From positions 1 through 64,000 of the forward strand of contig NZ_SPQO01000021.1 in assembly GCF_004570325.1 (NCBI RefSeq): DNA of 64,000 nt, in the 5' to 3' direction. Under the pieces are notes generated by a model. It did not search any database, had not been told where the DNA came from, and saw nothing but the letters and a program-made list of their open reading frames with translations. Shown piece by piece: positions 1 through 7,979 of the stretch (position 1 is its first letter; each line of letters starts with the position of its first letter). The stretch comes from Mycobacterium sp. PS03-16. Its GTDB lineage: Bacteria > Actinomycetota > Actinomycetes > Mycobacteriales > Mycobacteriaceae. Both the position numbers and the translations under genes were made by a program.

Positions 1-968
1 CGCGCGACCGGCTGAGCGGCGTCGCGGCGGCCGCACACTCAGCCTGGCAGCGCACCGAATGGTCGGGGACGGGAGCTGAGCAGGCCGCGGCATTCGCGGC
101 GGCGACGGTGGCCGCGGTCGACACCCTTGCCGAGCGCACCGATCGGCTGCGCGCGACCACCCGTGCGGCCGGTGACGCCGTGGCCCGCGCCCGCGCCCGC
201 CTGCAGGAGATCGTGGACCGGTTCGAGTCGCGGGCGGCCGCGCTGGAACCGCAACTGGACGACGCGCAGGTCGCCGATGCACTCCGCGCCGAGGCGCGCC
301 ACGCGCTGCAGGAGGCGCTCGCCGTGGTGGAGGATCTGCGAGCCGAACTCGACGGCCAGACCGCCACGCTGACCGACCTGGCCGCGGCGCCACCCTCGCC
401 GGCCGTGGCAGCGGGCGGTCCGGCCGGCTTCGGCGCCGGCTTCACCCCGCCACAGCCGGGCGGCGCTCCTCTCGGCACCACACCGGGCGGCGCCGGTGAG
501 TCGGTCGCGCTGGCCTCGCGGGCGGCGCCGGCCGAGGGTGCACTCCCGCGCCCTGATGCGGCGGTGTTCGGCGACGGGGTGGCGGTGCGACTGCCCGACG
601 GCAGCACGGCGATGGCACCCAACGGCGTTGCCGCCGACGCGGTCCGGCACGCGCTGACCCAGCTGGGCGTGCCGTACCAGTGGGGAGGCACCACCCCCGG
701 CGTGGGGTTGGACTGCAGCGGCCTGACGCAGTGGGCATACGGCCAAGCGGGGCTGAACCTGCCGCGGCTGGCGCAGGAACAGGACGTCGGCGCGGCGGTC
801 GACGGGGGCGCGCTGCGTCCGGGCGATCTCGCGGTGTGGGACGGCCACGTCGCGATGGTGGTCGGGGACGGCGTGATGATCGAGGCCGGCGATCCGGTGA
901 AACTGTCGCCGGTCCGAACGACGAACGCGGGGCAGGGTTTTCAGGGGTTCTGGCGGCCGACGGCCTGA
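1..968 (+). CDS. NlpC/P60 (C40) cell-wall peptidase, 5' end outside window
   Basis: This is probably a peptidoglycan D,L-endopeptidase acting outside the membrane. The reading frame is open from base 3, so the start and any signal peptide lie upstream. The visible N-terminal part is an Ala-rich, heptad-like helical region (roughly bases 3-400), followed by a Gly/Pro/Ala linker. The C-terminal ~110 residues are an NlpC/P60 domain. The catalytic Cys sits in LDCSGLTQWAY, the His in DGHVAMVV, and a final aromatic FWRP is typical of the family. It resembles mycobacterial Rip/Rv0024-type hydrolases, but I cannot assign an orthologue without the N-terminus. It ends one base before the stop codon of the convergent cyclase gene. 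Confidence 0.85.
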   Translation, partial: RDRLSGVAAAAHSAWQRTEWSGTGAEQAAAFAAATVAAVDTLAERTDRLRATTRAAGDAVARARARLQEIVDRFESRAAALEPQLDDAQVADALRAEARHALQEALAVVEDLRAELDGQTATLTDLAAAPPSPAVAAGGPAGFGAGFTPPQPGGAPLGTTPGGAGESVALASRAAPAEGALPRPDAAVFGDGVAVRLPDGSTAMAPNGVAADAVRHALTQLGVPYQWGGTTPGVGLDCSGLTQWAYGQAGLNLPRLAQEQDVGAAVDGGALRPGDLAVWDGHVAMVVGDGVMIEAGDPVKLSPVRTTNAGQGFQGFWRPTA

Positions 969-969
969 C

Positions 970-3900
970 TCAGGGCATCTCGTCGGCGAACTGCAGGTGG
1001 CCCGCGAAGCCGATTTCGGCGGCCCTGTGGCGGTAGCGGTCCCGCAGGGTCCGGTAGGCCGGGGTGTCACCATGCGCCTGAGCCTGCAGCGCGCGCATCC
1101 GCAGCAGCCAGAGCTCGTTCACGACGAAGGCCGGCTCGGTCGGCACTGCCGCCAACCGGTCGATCGCCACTTCAGCCTCGCGAAGATCAGCGTCCGCCCC
1201 ACGCCGCAGCAGGGCTTCCACCAGCACGTCGGTGGCCCGCCCCGCGTCGGCCAGTGCGCCGCAGGAGTATCCCCATTCGACGGCGCCCCGGGCAAGGTCC
1301 ACGGCACCGTCGAGATCGCCGGCGCGGGCCTTCTCCATGGCGAAGACCGCGTCGGCGCCGGCTGCCGCCACCATCGTGAAGCGTTCCTGCAGCGCGGCTT
1401 CGCGGGCGGCGGCCAGCAGCGTGCAGCCCTCGTCGCGCCGGGGATCATCGCCGGTCACGAGCGCCAGCCCGCGGACGAATTCGGCAGTCGCCAACGTGAG
1501 ATCGTGGCCGGATCGCTCCGCCGCCTCGAGCACTTCGGCCGACTCCTCGAGGAAGGCCTCGTCCAGGAGGAGCGCCCCGTTCCGGGAGGCGAGGGTCGAT
1601 TTGAAGAGGAGCATCAAGGCGCGCGTCGTCACTTCGAAGGGTCGGGCCATCGTGGAGGCTCGTTCGACGTCGTCACGCCACCGCGCGTCCGCGACGCAGC
1701 ACCGTCCACATCCGCGCAACATGAGCGCCGCGATCAGCGGCGATCCGATGACCAGGTTGCCTCGAGTGGGGTCGCCGTCGGCCAAGTCGATCATCCGCTG
1801 CGCCAGCTGCAGGAGCGCAGCGATCTCTCCGGTCTGGAGTTTGGCGGCGAGCGCGGGATAGGCCAGCCCCAGCAGCAGTGTGGGGTCGCCGATGGACTCC
1901 AGCAGAGTCGTCAGTTCGGAAGACCAGCGTGATGCGTCCTGGAAGCGAGCGTGGGTGATCAGAGTGGCGACCCATCCACTCATCCCCATCGCCAGCGATG
2001 TCTTGTCGCCGGCACCGTCCGCGAGTTCGCGAAGTTCCTCGAAACCGGTGTCGGCCATGCTGCCGCCCGCCAGCCACGCGCTGGCACACAGCAGCGTCCT
2101 CGGCGCGATGCGTAGCGCCGCCCGCGCGGATGAGGCGTCATCGGGTAATCGGTCGGCTACCTCTCGCGCCCGTTGCCAACTGCCCCGCGCCGCGGTGAGG
2201 TCGCGGTGGGTGAGCCAGGCCCCGGCGCGCATGTGCCAGTCGAACGCCGCCCGCAGGTCGCCGGCGGATTCGAGGTGTTCGGCGACCATGCCCGCGTTGG
2301 CGTCGGCCGCATCGGGGTCGCGCCGCTGGATCGCGGCCGCCAGTTGTCGGTGCAGTTCTGCCCGGTCGGCCTTGAGCTGCGACTCGTAGGCCACCGAGCG
2401 GATCAGCGGGTGCCGGAAGGCGTACTCGACCCGCGGCGAAAACCCGACCTGGTCGATCAGGTCGGTCGCCACCAGCTCGTCGAGGACCGGCTCGGTTCCC
2501 ATCAGCGCGGACAGCGGCTCGGGGGTGAACCGCGAGCCGATCACCGCGGCGGCGGACAGCGTCCGTTTCGCGGAGCGGCTGAGGCGGTCGACGCGTGCCG
2601 CGATCGCGGCCTGAAGAGTGGCAGGCACAGCGATGTCCGCGGCGTCGCCGTGCAAGACGTAGGACCCCGGCGTACCGCGGATCGCCCCACGCTCGGCCAG
2701 ATCCCGCACGATCTCCTCGGCGAAGAACGGATTGCCGCCGGCGTGTGCGGCGACGCGCTGAGCCAGGTCGCGCACCGAGGTGTGCGGGCCGAGCAGTTCC
2801 CCCGTCAGCGTGGCGGTCTGCCCGGTGCTCAGGGGACGCAGCGCGATCGTCTGCGCTCCGTGGATCGTGGCGAGCGCACCCCGGTAGTGGGGACGGTAGG
2901 TGATGAGCACCAGCGAATGGGTCTGCGAGACAACGGCGAAGAACTCGGCGAGCATGGACTCGCTGGTCTCGTCGATCCAGTGGGCGTCCTCGATGACATA
3001 CAGCGCGGGTTCGCCGCGGGCCACCCAGGTGGCGATCACGAGTGCGGTCAGACGGCGCCGTCGCGCGTCTGGTCCGACGTTCGGCAACGCGGCGCCCGGC
3101 TCGGCGATACCGAGCAGATCATCCATCAACAGCAGGTCTTCGGGGTCGGCGTAGGGGAAGCGGGCGTGCACCTGCGTCCGGGCGGCGTCGCCGTCGAGAC
3201 CGTCGGTCCCGAGGGCCGCGTGCAGCAGTGCCGTCACGGCGTGAAACGGGATGTCGTTGGTGTGCGATTCGCAGTAGGCGGTGAACACCTCCACCCCGCG
3301 ATCGGCGGCCAGCGCGGCCGCTTCGCGCACGATGCGGCTCTTACCGATACCCGGCGGTCCCTGCACACTCACCACGCAGCCGGCACCGCCGAACGCCTCG
3401 TCGAGGATCGCGGCGACGGTGTTGAGCTCCCACGTACGCCCGACGAGCGTGGGATCGTTGCGTCTGCCGTGGCGGTGACGCCCGGTCGTTGCGATGAGTC
3501 GGCGTGCGGCCACGGGAGCGGTCGCATTCTTGATGTCCAGCATCTCGGGTTCACCCAGCACGACGGCGTCCTCGACGAGCCGGGCGGTGGACTCGCTGAG
3601 CATCACTCCGCCCGGCGGGGCCACCGCTTCCATGCGCTGCGCCATCCCGACCTGCTCGCCGACGGCGGTGTAACCGAACGGTCCCGAGCCGAGTTCACCG
3701 GCGATCACCTGCCCGGAGTTCAGACCGATCCGCAGCCATAATTCGACACCATCGCGATCCCGCACGGCCAAGGAGAGACGCTTGGCCGCGTCCTGGACGC
3801 CGAGCGCCGCCAGACAGGCACGCATCGCGTGGTCCTCGAGCGCGACCGGCGCCCCGAAGACCGCCATGATGCCGTCGCCGGTGAACTTGTCCACGGTGCC

Positions 3901-4170
3901 CGCGTACCGCTGCACCACGGCCGCGCAGCGGTCGGCCAGGTCCGCCATGATCTCGCGCAGACGCTCGGGACCGACCTGGGCCGCGAGGTCCATCGAGCGC
4001 ACCATGTCGGCGAACAGCACAGTCACCTGCTTGTACTCGGCCAACGCCGGTGACGGCCGAAGCGGCGTGCCGCACTGGCTGCAGTACTTCGCCGCCACAC
4101 CCGACCTCGTGCCGCACCCCGAACAGGTCAGGCCGGCGGCCGGGAGCGCACCGTCCCCCACGTCACCCAC
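970..4170 (-). CDS. Zinc-ribbon / class III adenylyl cyclase / AAA ATPase signalling protein
   Basis: This multidomain protein has about 1066 residues. An N-terminal zinc ribbon (two CxxC knuckles, CSGCG and CSQCG) is followed by a class III nucleotide cyclase domain. Its metal-binding Asp residues are visible in LFADMVRS and in DKFTGDGIMAVFGAP. Next comes an AAA_16-type ATPase with Walker A GPPGIGKSR and Walker B-like YVIEDAHW, then a long helical TPR-like C-terminus. No LuxR helix-turn-helix is visible at the end, unlike the cyclase-ATPase-LuxR proteins of M. tuberculosis. The start is uncertain. GTG at 4170 or 4161 keeps the gene clear of the divergent neighbour, but in-frame ATGs up to 4353 exist and would overlap it. 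The role is likely signal-responsive cAMP production; the input is unknown. Confidence 0.8.
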   Translation of the reverse strand: MGDVGDGALPAAGLTCSGCGTRSGVAAKYCSQCGTPLRPSPALAEYKQVTVLFADMVRSMDLAAQVGPERLREIMADLADRCAAVVQRYAGTVDKFTGDGIMAVFGAPVALEDHAMRACLAALGVQDAAKRLSLAVRDRDGVELWLRIGLNSGQVIAGELGSGPFGYTAVGEQVGMAQRMEAVAPPGGVMLSESTARLVEDAVVLGEPEMLDIKNATAPVAARRLIATTGRHRHGRRNDPTLVGRTWELNTVAAILDEAFGGAGCVVSVQGPPGIGKSRIVREAAALAADRGVEVFTAYCESHTNDIPFHAVTALLHAALGTDGLDGDAARTQVHARFPYADPEDLLLMDDLLGIAEPGAALPNVGPDARRRRLTALVIATWVARGEPALYVIEDAHWIDETSESMLAEFFAVVSQTHSLVLITYRPHYRGALATIHGAQTIALRPLSTGQTATLTGELLGPHTSVRDLAQRVAAHAGGNPFFAEEIVRDLAERGAIRGTPGSYVLHGDAADIAVPATLQAAIAARVDRLSRSAKRTLSAAAVIGSRFTPEPLSALMGTEPVLDELVATDLIDQVGFSPRVEYAFRHPLIRSVAYESQLKADRAELHRQLAAAIQRRDPDAADANAGMVAEHLESAGDLRAAFDWHMRAGAWLTHRDLTAARGSWQRAREVADRLPDDASSARAALRIAPRTLLCASAWLAGGSMADTGFEELRELADGAGDKTSLAMGMSGWVATLITHARFQDASRWSSELTTLLESIGDPTLLLGLAYPALAAKLQTGEIAALLQLAQRMIDLADGDPTRGNLVIGSPLIAALMLRGCGRCCVADARWRDDVERASTMARPFEVTTRALMLLFKSTLASRNGALLLDEAFLEESAEVLEAAERSGHDLTLATAEFVRGLALVTGDDPRRDEGCTLLAAAREAALQERFTMVAAAGADAVFAMEKARAGDLDGAVDLARGAVEWGYSCGALADAGRATDVLVEALLRRGADADLREAEVAIDRLAAVPTEPAFVVNELWLLRMRALQAQAHGDTPAYRTLRDRYRHRAAEIGFAGHLQFADEMP

Positions 4171-4297
4171 GTCAATATCGTGGCACCGCTGTTCAGGCGT
4201 GTCCGCGATATGAACACCGGCGGAGCGGTCGAGTGGCCCGCGGCGCGCACGGTGCTCGACGTCCTGACCGCAGAACTGGGTGGTTAGGCTGTGCCGC

Positions 4298-5566
4298 ATG
4301 GCTGCTGACATCGTGCCGGTCCGGCTCGGGCTGACCAAGGGCGACCTGTACACACTGTGGGCTCCGCGCTGGCGCGACGCCGGCGACGAATGGGAAGCGT
4401 TCCTCGGTAAGGACGAGGACCTCTACGCCTTCGAATCGGTCGCCGATCTGGTGGCGTTCGTGCGCACCGACTCCGACAACGACCTCACCGACCATCCCGC
4501 GTGGGAGAAGTTGACCGAGGCGTCGGCGCACCGGATGGACCCGGCCGAGGACCGTCGCCACGACATCGTCGGCGTGCCGGAGACGGCGGCCGAGAAGCCG
4601 TCCGAGGACACCGTGCAGACGCTGCAGCGCACGCTGGCGATCGTGTCGGCCATCGGCTCGGTGTGCGACCTGCCGGTGGTGACCAAGTTCTTCAACGGCA
4701 ACCCGGTGCTCAGCTCGCTCGGTGGCGGCGCCGAGGCGTTCAAGGGCCGCAGCGGCCGCAAGCGCTGGGGTGAGATCGAAGCCGTCATCGGCCGCGGCTG
4801 GGACGGCGTGCTCGATGCCATCGACGAGATCGTCACCACTCCCGACGTCGATGCGGCGGTGTCGCAGAAGGCGGCGGCCGAGCTGGAGGAGCCGGCTCCC
4901 GAACCCGAGGACGACGAGGCCGACACCGCGGCCAGCGTCGAGCAGGACGACGAGCCGGAAGGCGACGAGGCGCAGGAGGACGCCCTGGAGGCGCCGGCCT
5001 CGACGGCCGTGCTCGGCGGCGATGAGGACTTCTGGATGAAGGTCGGCATCGACCCGGTGCGGATGCTCACCCGGTCGGGCACCTTCTACACGCTGCGGTG
5101 CTACCTCGACGACGAGCCCGTCTTCCTCGGCCGCAACGGCCGCATCAGCGTGTTCGGTTCGGAGCGCGCACTGGCCCGGTATTTGGCCGACGAGCACGAT
5201 CACGATCTGTCCGACCTGGCCACCTACGACGACATCCGCACCGCGGCCACCGACGGCTCGCTCCGGGTGGAGGTCACCGACGAGAACGTCTACGTGCTCA
5301 GCGGTCTGGCCGACGACATCGCCGACGGACCCGACGCGGTGGACCGCGATCAGCTCGCGCTGGCGGTGGAACTGCTGCGCGACGTCGGCCAGTACGCCGA
5401 GGACAACACCGTCGAGCGCACGCTGGCCGAGGGCACCGCACTGGGGACCTTCGTCACCGCGGTCACCGATCCCGGCGCCGAGCAGCCCGAACCGCCGCAC
5501 GCGGAGGCCGTGGAGCAGTGGGAGGCGCTCGAGGCGTTCGTCGAATCCCGCCTGCGCCAGGAGTGA
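4298..5566 (+). CDS. Rv3311-like conserved protein with internal duplication
   Basis: This cytoplasmic acidic protein of 422 residues matches Rv3311 of M. tuberculosis in length and in position before the cdd-deoA-add/sdh region. Its function is unknown. Two segments look homologous to each other: residues ~5-70 (GLTKGDLYTLWAPRW...AFESVADLVAF) and ~248-315 (GIDPVRMLTRSGTFYTLRCY...VFGSERALARYL). Each ends in an HDL/NDL-type turn. They are separated by a helical region and a very acidic Glu/Asp/Ala linker (about 190-240). The ATG at 4298 gives MAADIVPVRLGL. An upstream GTG at 4280 is possible. Some databases label relatives 'primosomal protein', for which I see no support. Confidence 0.85.
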   Translation: MAADIVPVRLGLTKGDLYTLWAPRWRDAGDEWEAFLGKDEDLYAFESVADLVAFVRTDSDNDLTDHPAWEKLTEASAHRMDPAEDRRHDIVGVPETAAEKPSEDTVQTLQRTLAIVSAIGSVCDLPVVTKFFNGNPVLSSLGGGAEAFKGRSGRKRWGEIEAVIGRGWDGVLDAIDEIVTTPDVDAAVSQKAAAELEEPAPEPEDDEADTAASVEQDDEPEGDEAQEDALEAPASTAVLGGDEDFWMKVGIDPVRMLTRSGTFYTLRCYLDDEPVFLGRNGRISVFGSERALARYLADEHDHDLSDLATYDDIRTAATDGSLRVEVTDENVYVLSGLADDIADGPDAVDRDQLALAVELLRDVGQYAEDNTVERTLAEGTALGTFVTAVTDPGAEQPEPPHAEAVEQWEALEAFVESRLRQE

Positions 5567-5576
5567 CCCGGGAATA

Positions 5577-5590
5577 GGTGACATGTCACC
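5577..5590. promoter_or_regulatory. Perfect 14-bp palindrome, probable operator
   Basis: GGTGACATGTCACC is perfectly self-complementary. The symmetry continues outward to 5574-5593 with one mismatched pair. It lies in the 70-bp gap between the Rv3311-like gene and the SDR gene, about 47 bp before the SDR start, which is where an operator would sit. Dyads of this size suit TetR or MarR dimers. A MarR gene lies immediately beyond the SDR gene on the other strand and is the obvious candidate ligand, but this is inference. Confidence 0.6.
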
Positions 5591-5591
5591 A

Positions 5592-5623
5592 ATCGTTGGG
5601 GCGGAGGTACGCACCTCAACGAT
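5592..5623 (+). promoter_or_regulatory. Inverted repeat in SDR leader
   Basis: ATCGTTGGGG (5592-5601) pairs with CCTCAACGAT (5614-5623), giving ten pairs including one G-U, with a 12-nt loop. It ends just before the AAAGG ribosome-binding site of the SDR gene. It could be a second dyad operator or an mRNA hairpin; the sequence alone does not decide. Confidence 0.45.
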
Positions 5624-5636
5624 CGAAAGGCATGTC

Positions 5637-6383
5637 ATGAACCAGCTGGAGAACAAGACCGCACTGGTCACCGGCGCCACCTCGGGCATCGGGCTGGCCA
5701 CCGCGCAGCGCCTGGCGGCCGAAGGCGCCCACGTCTTCCTGACCGGGCGCAACCAGGAATCGCTCGACGCGGCCGTGGCCTCGATCGGATCCACCGCCAC
5801 CGGCATCCGGGGTGACGTGTCGCGGCCCGGTGACCTCGCCGCGGTGGTCGCCGCCATCGAGGCGCGCGGCCGCGGCCTCGACGTGGTCTTCGCCAACGCC
5901 GGCGGCGGCGAGTTCGCCGCCCTGCCCGACATCACCCCCGAGCACCTGCAGACCACGTTCGGCACCAACGTCTTCGGGACCGTGTACACGGTGCAGGCGG
6001 TGCTGCCGCTGCTCAACGACGGCGCCTCGATCGTGCTGACCGGGTCGACCGCCGCCCACAACGGCACCCCCGCGTTCAGCGCCTACGCCGCATCCAAGGC
6101 CGCCATCCGGCAGTTCGGGCGCACCTGGGCGGCCGAACTGGCCGAGCGCGGCATCCGGGTCAACACGGTGGCGCCGGGCCCGATCGAGACCCGCGGCCTG
6201 CGTGAGCTCGCCCCGAACGGGCAGGAGCGGGAGCTGCTCGACCAGATGAAAGCCGACGTCCCGCTCGGCCGCCTCGGCCGTCCCGAGGACGTCGCCGCGG
6301 CCGTGGTGTTCCTCGGCTCGGACCAGAGCGCGTTCGTCACCGGCACCGAGTTCTTCGTCGACGGCGGGCAGCAGCAGATCTGA
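5637..6383 (+). CDS. Short-chain dehydrogenase/reductase (SDR)
   Basis: This is a classical SDR oxidoreductase of 248 residues using NAD(P)(H); the substrate is not predictable. The cofactor motif GATSGIG is at residues ~12-18, the structural motif FANAGGG near 85, the catalytic Ser in LTGSTAAH, and YAASK carries the catalytic Tyr and Lys. The C-terminal VTGTEFFVDGGQ is typical. I chose ATG 5637 because it is preceded by AAAGG and gives the usual MNQLENKTALVTG start. The in-frame ATG at 5583 lies inside the palindrome and would add non-family residues. The gene ends one base before the stop of the convergent marR gene. The palindrome at 5577 suggests repressor control. Confidence 0.9.
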   Translation: MNQLENKTALVTGATSGIGLATAQRLAAEGAHVFLTGRNQESLDAAVASIGSTATGIRGDVSRPGDLAAVVAAIEARGRGLDVVFANAGGGEFAALPDITPEHLQTTFGTNVFGTVYTVQAVLPLLNDGASIVLTGSTAAHNGTPAFSAYAASKAAIRQFGRTWAAELAERGIRVNTVAPGPIETRGLRELAPNGQERELLDQMKADVPLGRLGRPEDVAAAVVFLGSDQSAFVTGTEFFVDGGQQQI

Positions 6384-6384
6384 G

Positions 6385-6897
6385 TCACGACCGCTGCCGC
6401 GGCCGGTCCTCGTCGATGTCCGGCCGCGGCAGGGTCCCGTGCCGCAGGATCGACTCGTAGGCCGTGCCGAGGATCTCGGCGAGCGCCTCGTCCTGAGCGG
6501 CGGTGAGATCGGTGAAGAACAGCGCTTTGACCCAGGCGGCGTGCAGCGGCGCGGCGGCCTCGAACTCCCGGCGGCCGCGGCCGGTGAGCACCACGTCGGT
6601 GGCCCGCCGGTCCCCCTCGGATTCCAGGCGCTCGACCAGGCCGCGGCGGCTCATCCGCTGCAGGTGGTGCGACAGCCGGCTGCGTTCCCACCCGATCGTC
6701 GTGGCCAGCGCGTTGACCTGCGCGCGCTCCCGCGGCGCATTGGTCAGCGCGTTGAGCACGGTGTAGTCGGCCAGCGACATCCCGCAGTCGCTCTGCAGCT
6801 GCCGGTTCATCTCGTACTCGAGCCGGTGGTAGACGCGCATGTACGCCAGCCACGCGCGGCGCTGCGGCGGGTCGAGCCGACGTTCGTCCGCGCTCAC
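6385..6897 (-). CDS. MarR-family transcriptional regulator
   Basis: This 170-residue winged-helix regulator has recognition region TTIGWERSRLSHHLQRM and wing LESEGDRRATDVVLT, followed by a dimerisation helix rich in Ala and Leu. The start GTG at 6897 overlaps the add stop codon in a GTGA, so it is the last gene of the cdd-deoA-add operon and probably translationally coupled. MarR proteins usually repress nearby genes and release DNA on binding a small aromatic ligand. Targets could be its own operon or the convergent SDR gene with its palindrome at 5577. Confidence 0.85.
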   Translation of the reverse strand: MSADERRLDPPQRRAWLAYMRVYHRLEYEMNRQLQSDCGMSLADYTVLNALTNAPRERAQVNALATTIGWERSRLSHHLQRMSRRGLVERLESEGDRRATDVVLTGRGRREFEAAAPLHAAWVKALFFTDLTAAQDEALAEILGTAYESILRHGTLPRPDIDEDRPRQRS

Positions 6898-7979
6898 CCC
6901 ACCAGCACCGCGTACCGCGGTTTGATGACGTCGTCGATCAGGGCCAACCGCTCGTCGAACGGGATGAACGACGACTTCATCGCGTTGATCGTGAACCGTT
7001 CGAGGTCGCTCCAGCCGTAGCCGAACGCCTCGACCAGCCGCAGCATCTCCTGGCTCATCGTGGTGTCGCTCATCAGCCGGTTGTCGGTGTTGACGGTGAC
7101 CCGGAACCGGGACCGGGCGAGCAGATCGAACGGGTGCTCGGCGATGCTGGCCACCGCGCCGGTCTGCACGTTGCTGCTCGGGCACAGCTCGAGCGGGATG
7201 CGCTTGTCGCGCAGGATCGCCGCCAGCCGGCCCAACCGGACGCGGCCGTCGTCTTCGACGGTGATGTCGTCGACGATGCGCACCCCGTGCCCCAGCCGGT
7301 CGGCGCCGCAGAACGCGATGGCCTCGTGGATCGACGGCAGCCCGAACGCCTCGCCGGCGTGGATGGTGAACCGGGCGTTGTTGCCCCGCATGTACTCGAA
7401 CGCGTCGAGGTGGCGGGTGGGCGGGTAGCCGGCCTCGGCGCCGGCGATGTCGAATCCGACGACTCCGCGGTCGCGGAACCGGATGGCCAGTTCGGCGATC
7501 TCCCGGCTGCGGGCGGCGTGCCGCATGGCGGTGACCAGGCAGCGCACCGTGATCGTGCGGCCGGCGCCTGCGGCGGCCTTCTCCCCGTCGGCGAAGCCGG
7601 CCAGCACGGCGTCGACGACGTCGTCGAGCGACAGCCCGCGGTCGATGTGCAGTTCCGGGGCGAATCGGACCTCGGCGTAGACGACGTTGTCCTCGGCCAG
7701 GTCCTCGACGGCTTCGAACGCCACCCGGTGCAGGGCGTCGGGGGTCTGCATGACGCCCACGGTGTGGGCGAACGGTTCCAGGTAGCGCACCAGGGATCCG
7801 CTGTGGGCCGCGGTGCGGAAGAACGTGGCCAGGCCCTCGACGTCCTCGGCGGGCAGCTCGTCGTACCCGACCTGGCCGGCCAGGTCCAGCACGGTCGAGG
7901 GCCGCAGGCCACCGTCGAGGTGATCGTGCAGCAGCGCCTTGGGCGCCTGACGGATCGAGTCGAGAGTGAACGGTGTCAT
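6894..7979 (-). CDS. add: Adenosine deaminase
   Basis: This enzyme deaminates adenosine and deoxyadenosine to (deoxy)inosine in purine salvage. The protein has 361 residues, the normal family length. The metal site begins with HDHLDGGLRP; HAGEAFGLPSIHEAI carries the next His and catalytic Glu, and LGHGVRI and ELCPSSN follow as expected for the TIM-barrel deaminase. The start ATG at 7979 shares one base with the deoA stop (TGATG). The downstream marR overlaps its stop codon. The arrangement cdd-deoA-add matches Rv3315c-Rv3313c. Confidence 0.95.
   Translation of the reverse strand: MTPFTLDSIRQAPKALLHDHLDGGLRPSTVLDLAGQVGYDELPAEDVEGLATFFRTAAHSGSLVRYLEPFAHTVGVMQTPDALHRVAFEAVEDLAEDNVVYAEVRFAPELHIDRGLSLDDVVDAVLAGFADGEKAAAGAGRTITVRCLVTAMRHAARSREIAELAIRFRDRGVVGFDIAGAEAGYPPTRHLDAFEYMRGNNARFTIHAGEAFGLPSIHEAIAFCGADRLGHGVRIVDDITVEDDGRVRLGRLAAILRDKRIPLELCPSSNVQTGAVASIAEHPFDLLARSRFRVTVNTDNRLMSDTTMSQEMLRLVEAFGYGWSDLERFTINAMKSSFIPFDERLALIDDVIKPRYAVLVG

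Noticed and set aside
4193..6067. A 624-residue minus-strand frame across the Rv3311-like and SDR genes.
   Set aside because: It overlaps two well-supported genes on the other strand and lacks domain content.
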